Of a DNA stretch of 8,172 bases, positions 5,760 through 8,172 are shown piece after piece. The translations under genes were made by a program, and so were the position numbers. The notes under the pieces are model-generated. The model searched no databases and was not told the DNA's origin. It saw only the letters and a list, made by a program, of their open reading frames with translations. The stretch lies in the NCBI GenBank assembly GCA_023229725.1, contig JALNYR010000120.1, forward strand, positions 1-8,172, written 5' to 3'. This DNA comes from Dehalococcoidia bacterium (GTDB taxonomy: Bacteria; Chloroflexota; Dehalococcoidia; GIF9; AB-539-J10). Position 1 is the stretch's first letter, and every line of letters begins with the position of its first letter.

Positions 5760-7103
5760 CTAGATGATGGGCAGGTAGCGTTTGATCTCGAACTCGGTCA
5801 CCTGCGTCCGGTACTCATCCCACTCCGCCTTCTTGTTCTTGATGAATGCGTCGAAGACGTGTTCGCCGAGTGCTTTGCGCACGAGGTCGCTCTTCTCCGC
5901 GAGCAGTATGGCTTCGTACAGGCTCGCCGGCAGAGTGTCGATGCCGCGGCGCTTGCGTTCGTCGGGACTCATCTCGTACACGTTCTCCTCGACGGGGTCC
6001 GGGCACGGGCACTTGGTGTCGATGCCCTCCAGACCTGCCGCGAGCATCACGGAGAATGCCAGGTACGGGTTGCATGCCGGATCGGGCGAGCGGAACTCGA
6101 TGCGGGTCGCGACCTCTTTGCCGGGCTTGTAGCCGGGCACCCGGATGAGATCAGCTCTGTTGCGGCGGGCCCACGACAGATAGACCGGCGCCTCGTACCC
6201 GGGCACGAGCCGCTTGTACGAGTTGATCCACTGGTTGGTGACGGCCGTGAACTCGGGGGCGTACTTCAGAATCCCGCCTATGTACGACATCGCCAGGCTG
6301 GACAGAGAGTAGAGTCCCTTCGGGTCGAAGAACATGTTGTGGCCGTCTTTGAAAAGCGACTGGTGCACGTGCATGCCGCTGCCGTTGATGCCGAACACTG
6401 GCTTCGGCATGAAGGTTGCGTGCACGCCGTGCTCCAGTGCGATTTCCTTGACGACGAGCCGGTAGGTCATGACGTTGTCCGCCATCGTCAGGGCATCCGT
6501 GTAGCGCATGTCAATCTCGTGCTGGCTCGGCGCCACCTCGTGGTGCGAGTACTCGACGCCGATGCCCATGGACTCAAGGGTCAGCACGGTCTCGCGGCGC
6601 AGGTCCGACGCAACGTCGAGAGGCGTCATGTCGAAGTAGCCGCCCTCGTCGAGGAACTCCGTACCATACTTGTCCTTGAAGTAGAAGTACTCCAGCTCAG
6701 GTCCGACGTAGAAGGTGTAGCCGCGCTCGGCCGCCCTCTGCAGGTTCCTCTTCAGCACGTAGCGGGGGTCACCCGAAAACGGCGTCCCGTCGGGATTCAC
6801 GACGTCGCAGAACATCCGCGCCACCGCGTTGTGCTCCTTCGGTCGCCAGGGCAGCAGCTGGAACGTTTCGGGGTCGGGGAGGGCCATCATGTCGCTCTCG
6901 TCGATCCGGCAGAAACCCTCGATCGATGAGCCGTCAAAGCCCATGCCCTCGGACAGTGCCCCTTCGAGTTCCTCTACCGTGATCGCGAAACTCTTCAGGA
7001 ATCCGAGGATGTCGGTGAACCACAACCGGATGAACTTGACGTCATGCTCTTTTGCTGTCTTCAGCACATACTCTTTTGCTTCATCCCTTGTTCGCTTGGC
7101 CAT
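5760..7103 (-). CDS. glnA: Glutamine synthetase type I, alpha subclass
   Basis: Makes glutamine from glutamate, ammonia and ATP as a cytoplasmic dodecamer. Its 447 residues suit the GSI-alpha group (Bacillus about 444), not the beta group (about 470). The beta-Grasp domain (about 15-105) has DGSSIEGFCRIDESDM (57-72), with Arg66 where Bacillus Arg62 mediates glutamine feedback. The catalytic domain shows GPELEYF (134-140), HHEVAPSQHEI (187-197; Glu189, Glu196), GINGSGMHVHQSL (238-250; His245), NSYKRLVPGYEAP with the flap Glu304, IEFRSPDPACNPYLAF (335-350) and a C-terminal KALGEHVFDAFI. Tyr376 in NVYEMSPDE aligns with the region adenylylated in beta enzymes, but the beta-specific insertion seems absent, so feedback control is more likely. 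The ATG at 7103 is preceded by AAGGAGG 4-5 nt away. It lies 129 bp downstream of gatB and converges on gdh. Confidence 0.98.
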   Translation of the reverse strand: MAKRTRDEAKEYVLKTAKEHDVKFIRLWFTDILGFLKSFAITVEELEGALSEGMGFDGSSIEGFCRIDESDMMALPDPETFQLLPWRPKEHNAVARMFCDVVNPDGTPFSGDPRYVLKRNLQRAAERGYTFYVGPELEYFYFKDKYGTEFLDEGGYFDMTPLDVASDLRRETVLTLESMGIGVEYSHHEVAPSQHEIDMRYTDALTMADNVMTYRLVVKEIALEHGVHATFMPKPVFGINGSGMHVHQSLFKDGHNMFFDPKGLYSLSSLAMSYIGGILKYAPEFTAVTNQWINSYKRLVPGYEAPVYLSWARRNRADLIRVPGYKPGKEVATRIEFRSPDPACNPYLAFSVMLAAGLEGIDTKCPCPDPVEENVYEMSPDERKRRGIDTLPASLYEAILLAEKSDLVRKALGEHVFDAFIKNKKAEWDEYRTQVTEFEIKRYLPII

Positions 7104-7105
7104 GT

Positions 7106-7114
7106 CTCCTCCTT
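7106..7114 (-). promoter_or_regulatory. Strong ribosome binding site of glnA
   Basis: On the minus strand AAGGAGGAG ends 2 nt before the ATG at 7103; the AAGGAG core is 5 nt away. It is the strongest such site in the window, in keeping with high glutamine synthetase production. Confidence 0.8.
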
Positions 7115-7129
7115 CACTAAGGTGCGGTG

Positions 7130-7218
7130 TGTCTTCGCACTCTTCTAGACAACGACAATTGTCGGTGCCGAATGTTTCGGATGCGTTTCGGGAGGATTGC
7201 GGGCGTGTGAATTGTCGG
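7130..7218. promoter_or_regulatory. Candidate glnA operator region: palindrome, inverted and direct repeats
   Basis: In the 129-bp gatB-glnA gap there is a perfect 12-bp palindrome CGACAATTGTCG (7153-7164), with GACAA repeated just ahead of it at 7148-7152. AATTGTCGG recurs at 7157-7165 and 7210-7218. TGTCT (7130-7134) and AGACA (7147-7151) form an inverted repeat 12 nt apart. CCGAA-TGT-TTCGG (7168-7180) is a small hairpin, and GTTTCGG repeats at 7174 and 7185, about one helical turn apart. The ATTGTCG core matches the two copies in the gdh leader. No convincing -35/-10 was found, so glnA may be read from here or through from gatB. It is not a GlnR box (TGTNAN7TNACA): the spacing is wrong. 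Confidence 0.4.
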
Positions 7219-7232
7219 GTGCGGGCGGCCGA

Positions 7233-8172
7233 TCAGGACTGAAGCTCCCGCTCCAGAAGCTCGCGGGTCAGGGCCGGATTTGCGCGTCCGCGTGTGAGTC
7301 GCATCACCTGGCCGGTCAGGAACGTCACGGATTGTGGCTTGCCGGCGCGGAAGTCCGCCGCCGCCTTGGGGTTGTCGGCAATGACCTGTCGGATGACCTC
7401 GACAAGTGCCTCTGAGCCGCTTATCTGCCCGAGGTTCAGTTCATCGACGATGGCTGCCGGCATCTTGCCGGAGCCATACATGTGTTCGAGTACCTGTTTG
7501 CCGGCGGGACCTCCGAGCGTGCCACGGTCGATGAGGTCGACCAGTTCCACCATGCCGTCTACGGTCAGGCGACAGTCGCATATCTCCACGCCGTCCGCAT
7601 TCAACAGGCGGCTGACGTCACCCAGGAGCCAGTTCGCCACCGCGCGGGCTCTGGCGGCGCCGGACTTCTCCACGCAGCGTTCGAAGAACTCCGCCATGGG
7701 GCGCGATGCGACGAGCGTGCTCGCATCCTGGGGAAGCAGTCCGAAGTCGGTGACAAATCGGGCCCGTCGCACGTCGGGTAGCTCAGGCATCTCGGCGCTG
7801 ATCTTCGCCACCCAGTTCCGGTCAAGGACGAACGGCGGGAGGTCGGGCTCCGGGAAGTAGCGATAGTCGTCCGCGTACTCTTTGGTGCGCTGCAGCACCG
7901 TCACGCCCTCACCATCAAGCCATCCCCGTGTCTCCTGTCGCAGCCGGCCGCCGTTGTCAAGCACGTCGGCCTGGCGCTCTTCCTCGTACTTCAGGGCGCG
8001 GTACACGCCCCTGAAGCTGTTCATGTTCTTGACCTCGATCTTGGCGCCGAATTCGGTCGCGCCGTACGGGCGCAGGCTGATGTTGGCGTCGCACCGGAAA
8101 CTGCCTTCCTCCATGTTGCCGTCGCAGATCTCCAGATAGACGAGGATTTCGTGGATCCGGCGCAGGTAGGCG
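7233..8172 (-). CDS. gatB: Aspartyl/glutamyl-tRNA(Asn/Gln) amidotransferase subunit B, N-terminus cut by window edge
   Basis: GatB binds misacylated Glu-tRNA(Gln) or Asp-tRNA(Asn) and its kinase site activates the acyl group; ammonia comes from glutamine hydrolysed by GatA. The visible 312 residues are the C-terminal two thirds of a protein usually 470-490 long. The reading frame continues upstream of the internal Met at 8114 to the window edge, so that Met is not the start. DGNMEEGSFRCDANISLRP is the conserved catalytic-domain block with metal-site residues, followed by KIEVKNMNSF, TRGWLDGEGVTVLQRTKEYADDYRYFPEPDLPP, and the helical and YqeY-like tail ending NPKAAADFRAGKPQSVTFLTGQVMRLTRGRANPALTRELLERELQS. 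The tail is complete, so the stop is natural. The related archaeal GatE has an extra inserted domain not seen here. The 129 bp to glnA leaves open whether the two are co-transcribed. Confidence 0.97.
   Translation of the reverse strand, partial: AYLRRIHEILVYLEICDGNMEEGSFRCDANISLRPYGATEFGAKIEVKNMNSFRGVYRALKYEEERQADVLDNGGRLRQETRGWLDGEGVTVLQRTKEYADDYRYFPEPDLPPFVLDRNWVAKISAEMPELPDVRRARFVTDFGLLPQDASTLVASRPMAEFFERCVEKSGAARARAVANWLLGDVSRLLNADGVEICDCRLTVDGMVELVDLIDRGTLGGPAGKQVLEHMYGSGKMPAAIVDELNLGQISGSEALVEVIRQVIADNPKAAADFRAGKPQSVTFLTGQVMRLTRGRANPALTRELLERELQS

Noticed and set aside
5697..6929. A 410-codon open frame on the plus strand opposite glnA
   Set aside because: Antisense to a clear glutamine synthetase; composition (HVR, VVAE repeats) reflects the complement of GC-rich codons, and it runs through the terminator hairpin.
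7130..7151. A GlnR/TnrA-type box before glnA
   Set aside because: The inverted repeat TGTCT-N12-AGACA is 22 bp long and lacks the TGTNA-N7-TNACA layout of 17 bp.
7153..7175. A sigma-54-like promoter before glnA on the minus strand (CGGCACC followed by TTGTCG)
   Set aside because: The GG-to-GC spacing is off by one and the -12 GC is replaced by GT, so the essential dinucleotide pair is not present.
1..8172. CRISPR array, insertion sequence, integrase, tRNA or defence genes
   Set aside because: No repeat-spacer series, transposase or integrase motifs, terminal inverted repeats or tRNA-like folds are visible; coding sequence fills almost all the window with housekeeping genes of uniform composition.

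Overview
The window is a gene-dense bacterial chromosomal segment, GC-rich by eye (about 60%). All six protein genes belong to core glutamine, glutamate or ammonia metabolism. I see no mobile element, phage gene, CRISPR array, tRNA or rRNA. The host cannot be named. GC-rich codon choice, strong AAGGAG-type ribosome sites, a TTG start, an alpha-type glutamine synthetase and a two-domain NAD synthetase suit a GC-rich, non-proteobacterial lineage, but this is only an impression.

Layout. (1) Positions 1-4012, minus strand: a tight run nadE -> carA -> purF with gaps of about 40 bp, probably one operon. purF runs off the left edge inside its PRPP-binding motif. (2) 4013-4375: a divergent intergenic region of about 360 bp with a nadE promoter on the minus strand, a gdh promoter on the plus strand, and a gdh leader of about 230 nt that contains two hairpins and two copies of ATTGTCG. 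(3) 4376-5623, plus strand: glutamate dehydrogenase with a TTG start. (4) 5624-5759: a short convergent gap with a perfect 12-bp hairpin, probably a terminator shared by gdh and glnA. (5) 5760-7103, minus strand: glutamine synthetase glnA, preceded by a 129-bp gap containing a CGACAATTGTCG palindrome and a second ATTGTCG copy. (6) 7233-8172, minus strand: the C-terminal two thirds of gatB, running off the right edge.

How the genes fit together. Gdh interconverts 2-oxoglutarate plus ammonia and glutamate. GlnA adds a second ammonia to make glutamine. NadE, CarA, PurF and the GatCAB complex (through its GatA subunit) then use glutamine amide nitrogen for NAD, carbamoyl phosphate (arginine and pyrimidines), purines and Gln-tRNA/Asn-tRNA. 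The four users draw on four unrelated glutaminase folds, so shared nitrogen supply rather than gene duplication is the likeliest reason for the cluster. Every enzyme family is well known. The least explained signals are regulatory: the ATTGTCG element repeated upstream of both gdh and glnA, and the long structured gdh leader.
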